Origin: Chlorobiota bacterium
Lineage (GTDB): Bacteria > Bacteroidota > Ignavibacteria > OLB7
Direction of reading: 5' to 3'
Assembly (NCBI GenBank): GCA_016700335.1
Contig: CP065014.1
Location: 2,207,001 to 2,271,000, forward strand
DNA: 64,000 nt
Below the pieces are notes generated by a model that had not been told where the DNA came from, searched no databases, and was given only the letters and a program-made list of their open reading frames with translations. Made by a program: the position numbers and the translations under genes. Below are positions 1 through 9,045 of this stretch, piece by piece; within the stretch, counting starts at the first letter, position 1; each line of letters opens with the position of its first letter.

Positions 1-112
1 TAATAATAGTAAAAAATGAAATTTTAGTTTATTCATAGTTAATTTTATATTAAATATAATTTTATTACAAAATGTAAAACATATAATTACTTACATATTA
101 CAAAAAACATTC

Positions 113-2152
113 TCAGTTATTGATTGGAGTTTTAACTTGAACTTCCACTGTTCTACAATAGAATCTTCCTTCTGGTAAATCATTTGGATATAATGTTAAA
201 GTTTCACCTGCACCAGTTACTTTATTTATTGGAGTGTTTAAAGCTTTTGAAGTTGCATTAGCCCTTTTTATTGAAAGCTCTGAATTGTGCACATCATCTC
301 CTAATCTATCTGTATATCCTGTGATATCAACTTCTGAATTTTGTTTAATGCTTCTTTTAATCATTTCAACAATTTTCAAACTTGCTTGCTTTAATTCAGG
401 TCTATCAAACTCAAAAGTGATTAATCTATAATTCTCAATAACCATATCTCCTATTCTATTTTCTTTTTTCTTTTGAATTGAAAGTTGATTTACAGGAATT
501 TGAACAGTGTCAGTTACACTTCTTAGTAATGAATCAGTTAATGTAATTGTTGCATAAACAGGTTTGTTTGAGTTTAATTCCATTCGTCCATCCTTTATTA
601 CATCCCATTCTAAATTACTATAGGATTTTGGATCAGTAAAATCTTGTAGTAACATTTGACCCTGATTAATTTGAGTTTGTAAATTTCTTACACCTGCTGG
701 GGCGTTAATCTCAGGTACTAATTTGATTGATTTTGGTTCAACAGTTTTTATAGTATCTATCAATATAACTGGATCTAAAATTGCTTCCATATTTGAATAC
801 AACTCAACTCTTCGATTCTCTGAAATACCGTCTATATCATTGATATTTGAAGGTGTTTCAGGTAAATTTCTAGATGAAATACTAATTCTAATTGGATCAA
901 TTGAGAAAACTTCAGTTAAATATTTTTTAACATTTTCAGCTCTAGACTTTGATAATGAAGTATTATTGAGCTCCCAACTTTCATTTGAATTAGTTCCAAC
1001 TAATTTTAAAGTTGCAGTTGAATTATCTCGCATTCTTTTACCAACAATGTTCAAAATGTTATGGTAAACATCAAGTGTTTTTTCTGCAAAAAGTGATTTC
1101 TCTAAAAATTTATTTGCTGAATCATTATTTAATGTAACATATCTTTCTGGCAACACAAATGAACTTTGATCAAAGAATACATAATTCAAAAGTGGATGTA
1201 TTTGAGTGTTTATAAATTCTTCAACTTTAACCACAGGATTTTCTTTTTCTTGTCCGTTATTATCTATTCCAATAATTTTTAATTTAACTGCAATAGGTGG
1301 TAATGGTGGCTTTGGTTGCAATGGAGGTGGTTCAGGTGGTGGTAATAACCATTTTACTGCAATTCCTGCTCTAACTTGGCTTGCACTCCAATTTTTATCT
1401 GGTCTTAAATTATTTAGAGCAATTGATGTATAAAATTCAGGTACAAGTAGCAATCTTTTAGTTAAATTTAAAGGCAATTCATAATCACCATTCAATACAA
1501 ATGCTGTTCTATTAGAAGTTTCACTCATTGGTCCACTTGTTTTATTCCTAACCTTAGTATGAGTTCCATCATCATTAACAAACGAACCACTCTCAGGAGA
1601 AAGCAAGTATTCTTCTTGTTCATAATTAGCAATTGGCATAAAACCAAATTCCAATCCAGCTCTTAAATTCATAGCTTTTAAAACACTATAACCACATGTA
1701 AAATCCATTGAAATAATTCCTAAATTAGATTTGAATCTGTATTCAGTAATAGCAGAAACAGTATCACTTTTATCGGGAACGCTTACAGGACCAATATTAG
1801 CTTTGGTAGTCATTGAAGCATCTAATTGATAATAATTCAATCTTGCCATAAACCTAAATTTATTTAAAGGTATTTCAAACAATCCGCCAAAAGCAAACCC
1901 AATTCCACTACCATTCTCATATCCTAAATTATCAAAGTCGATACAAGTATTTGCCTCTGGAATACCCCTAAATAATTTAGCATAATGCATATTTAAGCCA
2001 ATATGAGCATATAAGCCATATCGCATTTGAACTCTTTCCAAATCACTAAAATCGTTACCATACCTTATAGTGTCTTGTACTTGAGCTTTTAAATTTTGTG
2101 ATATTGATAGAACTATTAATGTAATTAAATAGATTAATAATTTAACTTTCAT
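113..2152 (-). CDS. OmpA-family outer-membrane protein with two OmpA-like domains
   Basis: This 679-residue protein begins with a signal peptide ending near AQ (residue 24), so it is exported. Residues about 26-270 look like an outer-membrane beta-barrel. A proline-rich linker follows near 271-287. After it come two OmpA-like peptidoglycan-binding segments: one at about 317-450, ending in NRRVELYS, and one at about 575-675, with ITGYTDRLGDD and a run of SIKRAN residues typical of the OmpA_C fold. The likely role is tethering the outer membrane to peptidoglycan. Two OmpA-like domains in one chain is less usual than one, and the first is more divergent. The start is an ATG directly before the signal peptide. 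The family call is firm; the barrel is inferred. Confidence 0.82.
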   Translation of the reverse strand: MKVKLLIYLITLIVLSISQNLKAQVQDTIRYGNDFSDLERVQMRYGLYAHIGLNMHYAKLFRGIPEANTCIDFDNLGYENGSGIGFAFGGLFEIPLNKFRFMARLNYYQLDASMTTKANIGPVSVPDKSDTVSAITEYRFKSNLGIISMDFTCGYSVLKAMNLRAGLEFGFMPIANYEQEEYLLSPESGSFVNDDGTHTKVRNKTSGPMSETSNRTAFVLNGDYELPLNLTKRLLLVPEFYTSIALNNLRPDKNWSASQVRAGIAVKWLLPPPEPPPLQPKPPLPPIAVKLKIIGIDNNGQEKENPVVKVEEFINTQIHPLLNYVFFDQSSFVLPERYVTLNNDSANKFLEKSLFAEKTLDVYHNILNIVGKRMRDNSTATLKLVGTNSNESWELNNTSLSKSRAENVKKYLTEVFSIDPIRISISSRNLPETPSNINDIDGISENRRVELYSNMEAILDPVILIDTIKTVEPKSIKLVPEINAPAGVRNLQTQINQGQMLLQDFTDPKSYSNLEWDVIKDGRMELNSNKPVYATITLTDSLLRSVTDTVQIPVNQLSIQKKKENRIGDMVIENYRLITFEFDRPELKQASLKIVEMIKRSIKQNSEVDITGYTDRLGDDVHNSELSIKRANATSKALNTPINKVTGAGETLTLYPNDLPEGRFYCRTVEVQVKTPINN

Positions 2153-2379
2153 TTTTTTAATACTTTTAAACTGATTATAAATAATTTTCTAGATTCTAAC
2201 TTTTACTAAACCATTTGTTACTAACATTTACTCAATATTATTATTCTATTATCAATTATAAAGTTAATTTATATATAAAAGTTAACATCACAATTTACGC
2301 AATTAAGATTTGATGAAAAATTCAAATTTAATTTAGAAATTTTATTTATTAATTTAGATTTGTAATTCATTATAATAAT

Positions 2380-3333
2380 ATGTCGGATAGAAAAACAATT
2401 TTAATTACTGGATGTGCTGGATTCATTGGTTCTAACTTAGCCGAGAAGTTGATTTCTAATGGTAATTACATTATTGGAATAGATAACTTTGATTCATACT
2501 ATTCAAGAGAAATTAAAGAAAAAAATATTTCCCAATTAGTTTCATCATCTAATTTTAAAATAATTGAAGATGATATTAGGAATCAAAAAGTAATGGAAAA
2601 CTTAATCTCTGAATCTGATATTATAATTCATCTTGCTGCCAGAGCTGGTGTACGTCCTTCTATTGAAAATCCAATGTTGTACCAATCTGTTAACATTGAA
2701 GGTACAAATGTTATTCTTGAGGCAATGAGAAAGTTAAACAAAAAAAAATTGATTTTTGCTAGTTCATCCTCGGTTTATGGAAACAATAAAAGTATTCCTT
2801 TTTCAGAAAAAGATAGTGTAGATTTTCCTATAAGTCCTTATGCAGCAACTAAAAAATCTGGTGAGTTATTATGTTATACTTACCATCATTTATTTGGAAT
2901 TGATGTTGCATGTTTAAGATTTTTTACTGTTTATGGTCCTAGACAAAGACCCGAAATGGCAATTCATTTGTTTACAGATTTAATTGAAAAAGTGTTGGAA
3001 ATTAAAATGTTTGGTGATGGATCAACTGCTAGAGATTATACTTATATAGATGATATTATTCAAGGAATTGAATGTGTGATTGAGAATTTAAAAGGTTACA
3101 ACATTTACAACTTTGGTGAAAATCAAACCACTACATTAAAAGAGTTAATTAATATCATATCAAAAAAACTAGGAAAAAATCCAATAATAAAAACAATGCC
3201 ATCACAACCTGGTGATGTTGAGAATACTTTTGCTGATATTTCAAAAGCTAAAACAATTGGATATAACCCTCAGACTAAGATAAATGAAGGTATTGATAAA
3301 TTTGTAAAATGGTATAAAGAAAATTCAATTTGA
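2380..3333 (+). CDS. NAD-dependent nucleotide-sugar epimerase (UDP-glucuronate/UDP-glucose 4-epimerase type)
   Basis: This 317-residue extended SDR enzyme interconverts nucleotide sugars, probably for LPS or other surface glycans. The N-terminal glycine-rich NAD site reads TGCAGFIGS. The catalytic Ser segment is SSSSVYG and the YxxxK motif appears as YAATKK. The segments VYGPRQRPEMAIHLF and FGDGSTARDYTYIDD are typical of UDP-glucuronate 4-epimerases and their close relatives. Exact substrate cannot be fixed from sequence. It is divergently placed from the OmpA gene. A TAnnTTTG element (2355-2362), resembling the Bacteroidota -7 box, lies just upstream, but I found no matching -33 box. Confidence 0.88.
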   Translation: MSDRKTILITGCAGFIGSNLAEKLISNGNYIIGIDNFDSYYSREIKEKNISQLVSSSNFKIIEDDIRNQKVMENLISESDIIIHLAARAGVRPSIENPMLYQSVNIEGTNVILEAMRKLNKKKLIFASSSSVYGNNKSIPFSEKDSVDFPISPYAATKKSGELLCYTYHHLFGIDVACLRFFTVYGPRQRPEMAIHLFTDLIEKVLEIKMFGDGSTARDYTYIDDIIQGIECVIENLKGYNIYNFGENQTTTLKELINIISKKLGKNPIIKTMPSQPGDVENTFADISKAKTIGYNPQTKINEGIDKFVKWYKENSI

Positions 3334-3424
3334 TAATTTTAATTTTAAATTTTAATTTTATGTTTGTTTTGCTAATTTTAAACATTATAAATTTCAAATA
3401 AAAATAAATATTCAACAAAATATT

Positions 3425-3754
3425 ATGTCTTTAAATAAAAAGAATTGCGTTGCTTGTTCAGGTGAAATTCCTCCTCTAAATCAAATAGAAATTTTAGAAT
3501 TTTTGAAAGAATTAGATCCTTCATGGGAATGTATTAATAATCATCATTTAGAGATAAATTTCAAGTTAAAAGATTTTGTTACAGCATTGGAAATGACAAA
3601 CAAGATAGGAATGTTAGCTGAGGAAGAAAACCATCATCCTGATTTACATTTAAGTTGGGGAAAAGTTAAGGTTGTAATTTTTACTCATAAAATAAATGGC
3701 CTCACTGAAAATGATTTTATTTTGGCTTCTAAAATTGATATGTTAAATAAATAA
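3425..3754 (+). CDS. 4a-hydroxytetrahydrobiopterin dehydratase (pterin-4-alpha-carbinolamine dehydratase)
   Basis: This 109-residue protein has the family signature: the ENHHPDLHLSWGKVKV segment carries the HH-P active-site histidines, with a further histidine (FTHKINGL) and a terminal Asp in the expected order. The enzyme dehydrates the carbinolamine made by aromatic amino acid hydroxylases, recycling the pterin cofactor; in bacteria lacking such hydroxylases the family may have another role. No hydroxylase is in this window. The next gene starts 10 bases downstream, so the two are probably co-transcribed. Length matches the family. Confidence 0.9.
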   Translation: MSLNKKNCVACSGEIPPLNQIEILEFLKELDPSWECINNHHLEINFKLKDFVTALEMTNKIGMLAEEENHHPDLHLSWGKVKVVIFTHKINGLTENDFILASKIDMLNK

Positions 3755-3764
3755 TTAAAATAAA

Positions 3765-4436
3765 TTGATTGAAGCTAAATCTTCATACATACATAAAAAA
3801 TTTTGGACTTGGATTTTTTCAAGGATTCTAAAAAAGAGATTTAATAAATTTACTAGGATTGGTATAAATAATCTTAATGAATGGGAAAATAAAATTAATA
3901 AATCTACCCCTTTAATCTTAGCTGGAAATCATAGTTCTTGGTATGATGCTGTTTTGCCAGTAGTAATTTCTTTTTCAGATTACAAATTTGATGCTTATGC
4001 AATGATGGAAGATTTGCAGATTATAAAGTACAAATTCTTCTCTAAAATAGGTTGTTTTTCTATCAATCTTAAAAACTCAAAATCAGCTGCAATTTCATTA
4101 AGGTACACAATAAATCTACTAAATAATAAAAAAAGAGTATTATGGATTTATCCTCAAGGGAAAATTGTTAATCAAGAAATTAGACCAATAGTATGCTCAA
4201 AAGGAATTTCTCAAATAATTTCATCTTTAGAAAAATCTATATTTATTCCATTTGCAATTAGAATTGATTATAATGAAAATGAGTACCCTGACATAATCAT
4301 CAAATTTGGCAATCCAATTTTTTTCAATAAATCGGATAACTTTACTAAAGATAAAATAATGGATATAATTTCAGAATCTATCAATTTAGAATCTGACAAA
4401 TTAAAATCTATTGTACTTTTTGAAAACAACAAGTAA
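3765..4436 (+). CDS. PlsC-like 1-acylglycerol-3-phosphate O-acyltransferase family protein
   Basis: This 223-residue protein carries the glycerolipid acyltransferase HX4D motif as NHSSWYD, in the N-terminal third. A later segment, LWIYPQGKI, corresponds to the family's substrate-binding block (usually FPEGTR-like), here with Gln in place of Glu. It probably transfers acyl chains to a lysophospholipid or related acceptor at the inner membrane. The start is TTG, 10 bases after the pterin dehydratase stop, with no ATG nearby that keeps the N-terminus, so translational coupling is likely. Exact acceptor unknown. Confidence 0.8.
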   Translation: MIEAKSSYIHKKFWTWIFSRILKKRFNKFTRIGINNLNEWENKINKSTPLILAGNHSSWYDAVLPVVISFSDYKFDAYAMMEDLQIIKYKFFSKIGCFSINLKNSKSAAISLRYTINLLNNKKRVLWIYPQGKIVNQEIRPIVCSKGISQIISSLEKSIFIPFAIRIDYNENEYPDIIIKFGNPIFFNKSDNFTKDKIMDIISESINLESDKLKSIVLFENNK

Positions 4437-4455
4437 CAAAAATATTTTTAGATAT

Positions 4456-4492
4456 AAAAAAAATCGTCTGAACAATAATTCAATGACGATTT
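4456..4492 (-). terminator. Intrinsic terminator of the transketolase-half gene
   Basis: Inverted repeat AAATCGTC (4461-4468) and GACGATTT (4485-4492) with a 16-base loop. Read on the minus strand, the hairpin is followed by a run of T residues (plus-strand A run from 4456). It sits between convergent genes and best serves the minus-strand gene ending at 4514. Confidence 0.65.
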
Positions 4493-4513
4493 AAAATTAA
4501 TTACTTAATAAAA

Positions 4514-5599
4514 CTATTTATTTAATTCATCTTGTTTAATCAAATCTGACAGAGGAAAAACAGTACCTGGTTTTGGATAATTTTTTGGTTGATCTTCTTC
4601 AGTAAATCCAATTTTAGTCATTGATTGAATTACATTCCATTCACCAGCTCTTCTTTTCAATACTTTTTTAACTGATATATAAACATCTTGAGCAGTCAAG
4701 CCAAAAGCTGTCATTAATTCAACTGAATTTCCAGAACCTCCAAAAGTATCAGTAACACCAACAAACTCCATAGGTACAGGACAATTTTTAACAACTACTT
4801 GAGCAACTGCAGAACCCATTCCACCCATAATTTGGTGTTCTTCAGCTGTTACAATTGCCCCGCATTCTCTTGCAGCTAAAGTAATTGATTCAGTATCTAT
4901 AGGCTTTACGGTGTGTAAATTAATAACTCTAGCATTTATTCCATCTTCTTTTGCTAATCGTTCTGAGGCTACTAATGCTTCCCAAACCATCCATCCGTTT
5001 GCAATTATTGCAACATCATTTCCCTCTCTAAAGGTTTCTGCTTTCCCTATAGCGAATGGAGTATCCTCTCTTGTTATCATAGGTACAGATTCTCTACCAA
5101 AACGTATGTAAGCAGGACCAACCATTTCTCCCATAGCAATTGTAGCTTTTTTAGCTTCTTCATAATCACAAGGAACAATAAGAGTCATATGTGGAAGAGA
5201 CCTTAGCAAGGAAACATCCTCAAGAATTTGATGAGTTGCTCCATCTGGTCCTACAGAAATACCACTATGACCACCACCAATTTTTACGTTTGCTTCATTA
5301 TAACAAACAGAAATTCTTAATTGATCAGCATTTCTTAAAGCACAAAATGCACCATAGCTAGCAAAGAATGGTACTTTACCCGATAATGCTAAACCTGCTG
5401 CAATAGTTGTAGCATTTTGTTCTGCAATACCAATTGAGAAAAATCTATCTGGAAATTTTTGTTGGAAAAAACTTGTTAAAACTGATCCTGTTATGTCTCC
5501 TCCTAAAACAACAATTCTTTCATCACGTTCCCCTAAAGTTACTAACCCTTCGCCAAATCCAAAGCGTGTAGCTTTTGCACCGTATTGTTCGAACTTCAT
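4514..5599 (-). CDS. Transketolase, C-terminal half (pyrimidine-binding and C-terminal domains)
   Basis: This 361-residue protein matches the C-terminal subunit of two-subunit transketolases, which moves two-carbon ketol units in the pentose phosphate pathway using thiamine diphosphate. The pyrimidine-binding domain is visible as FFSIGIAEQNATTIAAGLA, containing the essential Glu, followed by GGGHSGISVGPDGATHQ. The C-terminal domain carries VTAEEHQIMGGMGSAVAQ. No N-terminal diphosphate-binding half is present on either side within the window, so a partner must be encoded elsewhere or the protein acts differently. It is longer than the usual half (about 310 residues) owing to a C-terminal tail. 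ATG start before FEQYG. Confidence 0.85.
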   Translation of the reverse strand: MKFEQYGAKATRFGFGEGLVTLGERDERIVVLGGDITGSVLTSFFQQKFPDRFFSIGIAEQNATTIAAGLALSGKVPFFASYGAFCALRNADQLRISVCYNEANVKIGGGHSGISVGPDGATHQILEDVSLLRSLPHMTLIVPCDYEEAKKATIAMGEMVGPAYIRFGRESVPMITREDTPFAIGKAETFREGNDVAIIANGWMVWEALVASERLAKEDGINARVINLHTVKPIDTESITLAARECGAIVTAEEHQIMGGMGSAVAQVVVKNCPVPMEFVGVTDTFGGSGNSVELMTAFGLTAQDVYISVKKVLKRRAGEWNVIQSMTKIGFTEEDQPKNYPKPGTVFPLSDLIKQDELNK

Positions 5600-5731
5600 T
5601 TGATTAATATTAAAAATAAATTTGATTTTAATTTATGCGAAAATAACTTAATTGAATTAATGGATTAAAAAAACAATTGAATTTATTTTTTCTATTCCAA
5701 AATTATTTAACTTTGTTGAAATTAAATTTAT

Positions 5732-5977
5732 ATGAATGAAAATTTTGTAATTGTAGAACGTTACACCAATCCAATTTCTGCTCAACTTGCTTGTGGTAGG
5801 CTAAAGGCTGAAGGTTTATTCGCAATTTTAGATGATTTATATACAATTGGAGCAAATCCTTTATACTCACAAGCGATTGGTGGAATTAAACTTAAAGTTC
5901 CTGAAGATGAATATGAACGTGCTAAGGAAATTTTAAACCAAAATTTTAGTGAAGATTTTGATATTGAAAATAATTAA
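5732..5977 (+). CDS. DUF2007-type small protein
   Basis: This 81-residue protein matches the DUF2007 family, annotated as putative signal-transducing proteins with a ferredoxin-like fold. The pattern VERYTNPISAQLACGRLKAEGLFAILDD followed by GGIKLKVPEDEYERAKEIL is characteristic. The biochemical role is not known. A TAnnTTTG sequence (5708-5715) resembling a Bacteroidota -7 element lies 16 bases before the ATG. Its stop lies 7 bases from the stop of the convergent LexA-like gene. Confidence 0.8.
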   Translation: MNENFVIVERYTNPISAQLACGRLKAEGLFAILDDLYTIGANPLYSQAIGGIKLKVPEDEYERAKEILNQNFSEDFDIENN

Positions 5978-5984
5978 CAACTTA

Positions 5985-6599
5985 TTAAATATTTGTTCCA
6001 CTAATTTCTCTAATCAAAGAAACTGCTCTACCTTCAATTTTAAAATCTTCTATATTTGATATTGCAATTGTTGGGAAATTGTTATTTGATGATTCTAATA
6101 AAACCCTATCAGCAATTTGAAAAAATTTTCTAATGTATAATTCCCCATTGTAGAAACCTGCAACTAATTCCCCGTTTCTTACATAATTCATTTTTCTAAA
6201 TACTAATTTGTCACCAATCTTTATTCCAGCTCCTGACATTTCATCACTTTTAACTTCGATCAAAAATGAGCCTTCCGTACCAGTAACAACTTCATCAACT
6301 GAATAATAACCATTTGTATTTTCTTTACTTGTTATATCATTTTTGTTTTTAATGTAAGCTATAATTGGAACATTTACAGCCACTGGATAATCTTTTAACT
6401 TGATTCCTCTACTTTTCCCACCTCGTAATAAACTTATCTTACCCTTTTTCTCTAATGCTAATAAGTGCTTCTTTACTGCATTTTGAAAAATATTAAAATG
6501 ACTTCCTATTTCACGTTCAGTTGGAGGGTGTTGGTTGTTACGTAAATATTGCTCAATAAATAACAATATTGATAATTGCCTTGAAGTAATTTCTTTCAC
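5985..6599 (-). CDS. LexA-like transcriptional repressor lacking the self-cleavage dyad
   Basis: This 204-residue protein has the LexA layout. A winged helix-turn-helix spans residues 1-68 (ITSRQLSIL... PPTEREIG... LEKKGKISLLRGGKSRGIKL). An S24-type latch domain spans about 75-200 and aligns end to end with E. coli LexA. The residues needed for RecA-stimulated self-cleavage are replaced: the nucleophilic Ser (LexA S119) aligns with Glu120 in VKSDEMSGAGI, the general-base Lys (K156) with Arg157 in ELYIRKF, and the Ala-Gly cleavage site with a Lys/Asn stretch. It may bind DNA as a repressor but should not be relieved by self-cleavage. The start is GTG. The neighbour at 6640 is co-directional. 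The fold is certain; the operator is unknown. Confidence 0.85.
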   Translation of the reverse strand: MKEITSRQLSILLFIEQYLRNNQHPPTEREIGSHFNIFQNAVKKHLLALEKKGKISLLRGGKSRGIKLKDYPVAVNVPIIAYIKNKNDITSKENTNGYYSVDEVVTGTEGSFLIEVKSDEMSGAGIKIGDKLVFRKMNYVRNGELVAGFYNGELYIRKFFQIADRVLLESSNNNFPTIAISNIEDFKIEGRAVSLIREISGTNI

Positions 6600-6639
6600 T
6601 TAATTTTTACTATTTGGATTGAATATTTAAAATTTTATT

Positions 6640-7485
6640 TTAGTCGTCATCTTTCTCGAGTCGGATCATTTTAATTGAAATTTTAGAATTTACATCCTTA
6701 ACCAAACTATAAGAATTTTTATCGAATTCAATTCTAGTTGTACTTACATTTTTAGTTTTAAAATAATTTCTAATCATCAAACATCTATCACTTACAAGTT
6801 GTTTTATTTGATCTTCATTCATTGTAGGTTTTTGAACTTCTTCCACCTTAACAATTGGTGTAGCTTGTAAGTTAGTTATTGAATCAGTTTTAACTTTTTT
6901 ATCTTTATTTGTTTTTACTTTCTTTTTTATAGATGAATTTAAAATTTGTGGTGTTGAAATAACTTCTCCAGTTTTTACAGTATTGTTTGTTACTGCTATT
7001 TCGTCAGCCCAAACCCCAAAAGCTAAGACAATAGCTTTTTCACGATTCATTAAACCAACAACAGAATCAATTGGAACTGTATTTATAATTTCCGAACTTC
7101 CAGGTTTAAATATTTTACCTTCAAACAAAATCATTCCTATCGGTATCATATTTACTTTAAAGTCTTGGACTAAATCTTCATAGACCCCTCTAGCAGCTTC
7201 AAACATAAATTCTTTTTTATAAATATATGGCGAAGTAATTCTTACTAAATATTTTTTAGCAGAATGCATTAAAATTGAGTACTCACCAGATTCATTATTT
7301 ATTCTTCCTGAAAAATCTGCTTGTAATGGGTCTGAATTGAATACTTCAATTAATCCATCACGAAACACTTTTCCTGTTGTAGAATCAGTAATTTTACCTT
7401 GATACAATTTTTGGTCAACATCACTACTCTGTCCATAAACAGTAAATGCAATAGAAAACAAAAAAATAAATGAAATTATTTTCAT
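6640..7485 (-). CDS. Secreted protein with carboxypeptidase-regulatory-like N-terminus and degenerate OmpA-like C-terminus
   Basis: A protein of 281 residues from the ATG at 7485; a TTG at 7491 would add two. A signal peptide ending near VYGQ sends it to the envelope. The region after it (YQGKITDSTTGKVFRDGLIEVFN to about residue 95) resembles a carboxypeptidase-regulatory-like beta sandwich. From about residue 113, ILFEGKIFKPGSSEI and later SDRCLMIRNYFKTKNVSTTRIEF resemble the opening and closing strands of an OmpA domain. They are separated by a Lys-rich insert (about 185-205), and the key Asp/Arg peptidoglycan-binding residues are not evident. I do not recognise a named family. Confidence 0.6.
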   Translation of the reverse strand: MKIISFIFLFSIAFTVYGQSSDVDQKLYQGKITDSTTGKVFRDGLIEVFNSDPLQADFSGRINNESGEYSILMHSAKKYLVRITSPYIYKKEFMFEAARGVYEDLVQDFKVNMIPIGMILFEGKIFKPGSSEIINTVPIDSVVGLMNREKAIVLAFGVWADEIAVTNNTVKTGEVISTPQILNSSIKKKVKTNKDKKVKTDSITNLQATPIVKVEEVQKPTMNEDQIKQLVSDRCLMIRNYFKTKNVSTTRIEFDKNSYSLVKDVNSKISIKMIRLEKDDD

Positions 7486-7773
7486 AGTCAATAATTATTA
7501 TTGATAAAGATTATTTTAATTAAGTTCAAATATAAAGTAAAATTTAAATATTTAATTGATTTAGAATTTATGAAATTCCTATTCATTCAAAGATTAAAAT
7601 ATATTTATTCCAATTTTTCAACCAATTAAATATAATGTAAAATATAATTATCTTCTGCAAGTATTTATAATTGAAATCATATTATATTTAAAATGAACTT
7701 GTCGCAACAAAAAGTTTGTTTAATTTCGAGCAGTTTATTGATACAAAATAATACAAATTTCAGAATAATAATT

Positions 7774-8529
7774 ATGTTAAGAGCAGTAATAGTAGATGAC
7801 GAAAACAGTGGTGTTGAATCACTAAAACGTTTATTGAAAAAGAACTGTCAGGATATAGAGGTAATTTCAACAGCTGGTTCAGTTGAAGAGGGTATATCTG
7901 CTATAGAAGAAAATAATCCAGATGTTTTATTTTTAGATATCGAACTTCCAGATGGAAGTGGCTTCGATATTCTTGAAGTTATTGAACAAAAGAATATGTC
8001 AGTAATTTTTACTACTGCTCATAATCAATATGCAATTCGTGCAATTAAATTCGCCGCTTTAGATTATTTAATGAAACCTTTAAATAGTGAAGAGTTAATA
8101 ATTGCTGTTAAAAAACTAAATGATCATCATTCCAAAAATGATAACAGAAAAGAACATATAAAATTGCTTCAAAATAATATTAGAAATTCTCAAGGAGAAA
8201 ATTTTGGTAAAATTGCTTTACCTTCAACTGAAGGGTTTATGTTTATTGAAGTTGAAAATATTATTAGATGTGAAGCTCAAAGCAATTATACTATGTTTTA
8301 TTTTGTTGGTGGTGAGAAAAATCTAGTTTCTAAAACTCTTGGTGAATTTGAGGATTTGTTGTTAGGTTGTAATTTTCTTCGAGTTCATAATTCACACCTT
8401 ATTAACATGAAACATGCAAAAAAATATGTTAGAGGCAAAGGTGGTTTTGTTGTAATGACAGATGGATCTATGGTTGAAGTTTCTGTAAGAAAGAAAGAAG
8501 CTTTTATTCAACAATTATCAAAAGTTTAA
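7774..8529 (+). CDS. LytTR-family response regulator
   Basis: This 251-residue response regulator has an N-terminal receiver domain and a C-terminal LytTR DNA-binding domain. The receiver shows the acidic pair DD near residues 8-9, the phosphorylated Asp55 in VLFLDIELPDG, the conserved Thr in FTTAH and Lys in LMKPL. The LytTR domain (about 145-250) shows LRVHNSHLINMKHAKKYVRG and VVMTDG, typical of the family. Upstream in-frame start codons reach 7693, but the ATG at 7774 places the receiver at the N-terminus as in relatives, so I chose it. No kinase is adjacent; a LytS-type kinase lies at 29696. Confidence 0.9.
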   Translation: MLRAVIVDDENSGVESLKRLLKKNCQDIEVISTAGSVEEGISAIEENNPDVLFLDIELPDGSGFDILEVIEQKNMSVIFTTAHNQYAIRAIKFAALDYLMKPLNSEELIIAVKKLNDHHSKNDNRKEHIKLLQNNIRNSQGENFGKIALPSTEGFMFIEVENIIRCEAQSNYTMFYFVGGEKNLVSKTLGEFEDLLLGCNFLRVHNSHLINMKHAKKYVRGKGGFVVMTDGSMVEVSVRKKEAFIQQLSKV

Positions 8530-8646
8530 ATTTTAGTAAACTGACTTTACACTTACATTATTATTTTGCTCAATAACTCATTTAGTTAGTTTAGTTTAAT
8601 TAAATATTTCGATATTTACAAAAACATATAAATACAAACTATGTAA

Positions 8647-9045
8647 ATGGATTATTCTTTTCCCAAAGATTTTACTACAAAATTAAATGTAGTTATTATT
8701 GATGATGAATCTTCTGCTAGAAATGTTTTATCAAATTTATTGATCAAGAACTTTCAATTTATTGAAATTGTTACAATTGCAGTAAATTGCCAATCAGGAA
8801 TTGATTCTATTATAAAATATAATCCAGAATTAGTATTCCTCGATATTGAAATGCCAGATGGCACTGGCTTTGATGTTTTAAACAAAACAAAATTCTTGAA
8901 ATTTGATACTATTTTAACTACTGCCTACGAACAATATTCAAATCTTATTCATGATTATTCAATCATAGATTATTTACTAAAACCTATAATAGTTTCCGAA
9001 CTAAGAAGTTCAATTCAAAAAGTTTTTACTAAAAGACTTGTTTAA
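8647..9045 (+). CDS. Receiver-domain-only response regulator (LytTR-receiver paralogue)
   Basis: This 132-residue protein is a complete receiver domain with nothing after it. It has the acidic pair in VVIIDDE, phospho-acceptor Asp66 in ELVFLDIEMPDGTGFDVL, Thr in LTTAYEQY and Lys in LLKPI. It is clearly related to the receiver of the gene just upstream (7774), sharing the LDIE-PDG-GFD block, but has an extra N-terminal segment of about 12 residues and no LytTR domain. It could act as a phosphate sink or compete for the same kinase. No LytTR remnant is visible in the AT-rich 200 bases that follow. Confidence 0.85.
   Translation: MDYSFPKDFTTKLNVVIIDDESSARNVLSNLLIKNFQFIEIVTIAVNCQSGIDSIIKYNPELVFLDIEMPDGTGFDVLNKTKFLKFDTILTTAYEQYSNLIHDYSIIDYLLKPIIVSELRSSIQKVFTKRLV

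Noticed and set aside
7693..7773. 27-residue N-terminal extension of the LytTR regulator
   Set aside because: The receiver domain begins properly at ATG 7774, and the extension has no features.
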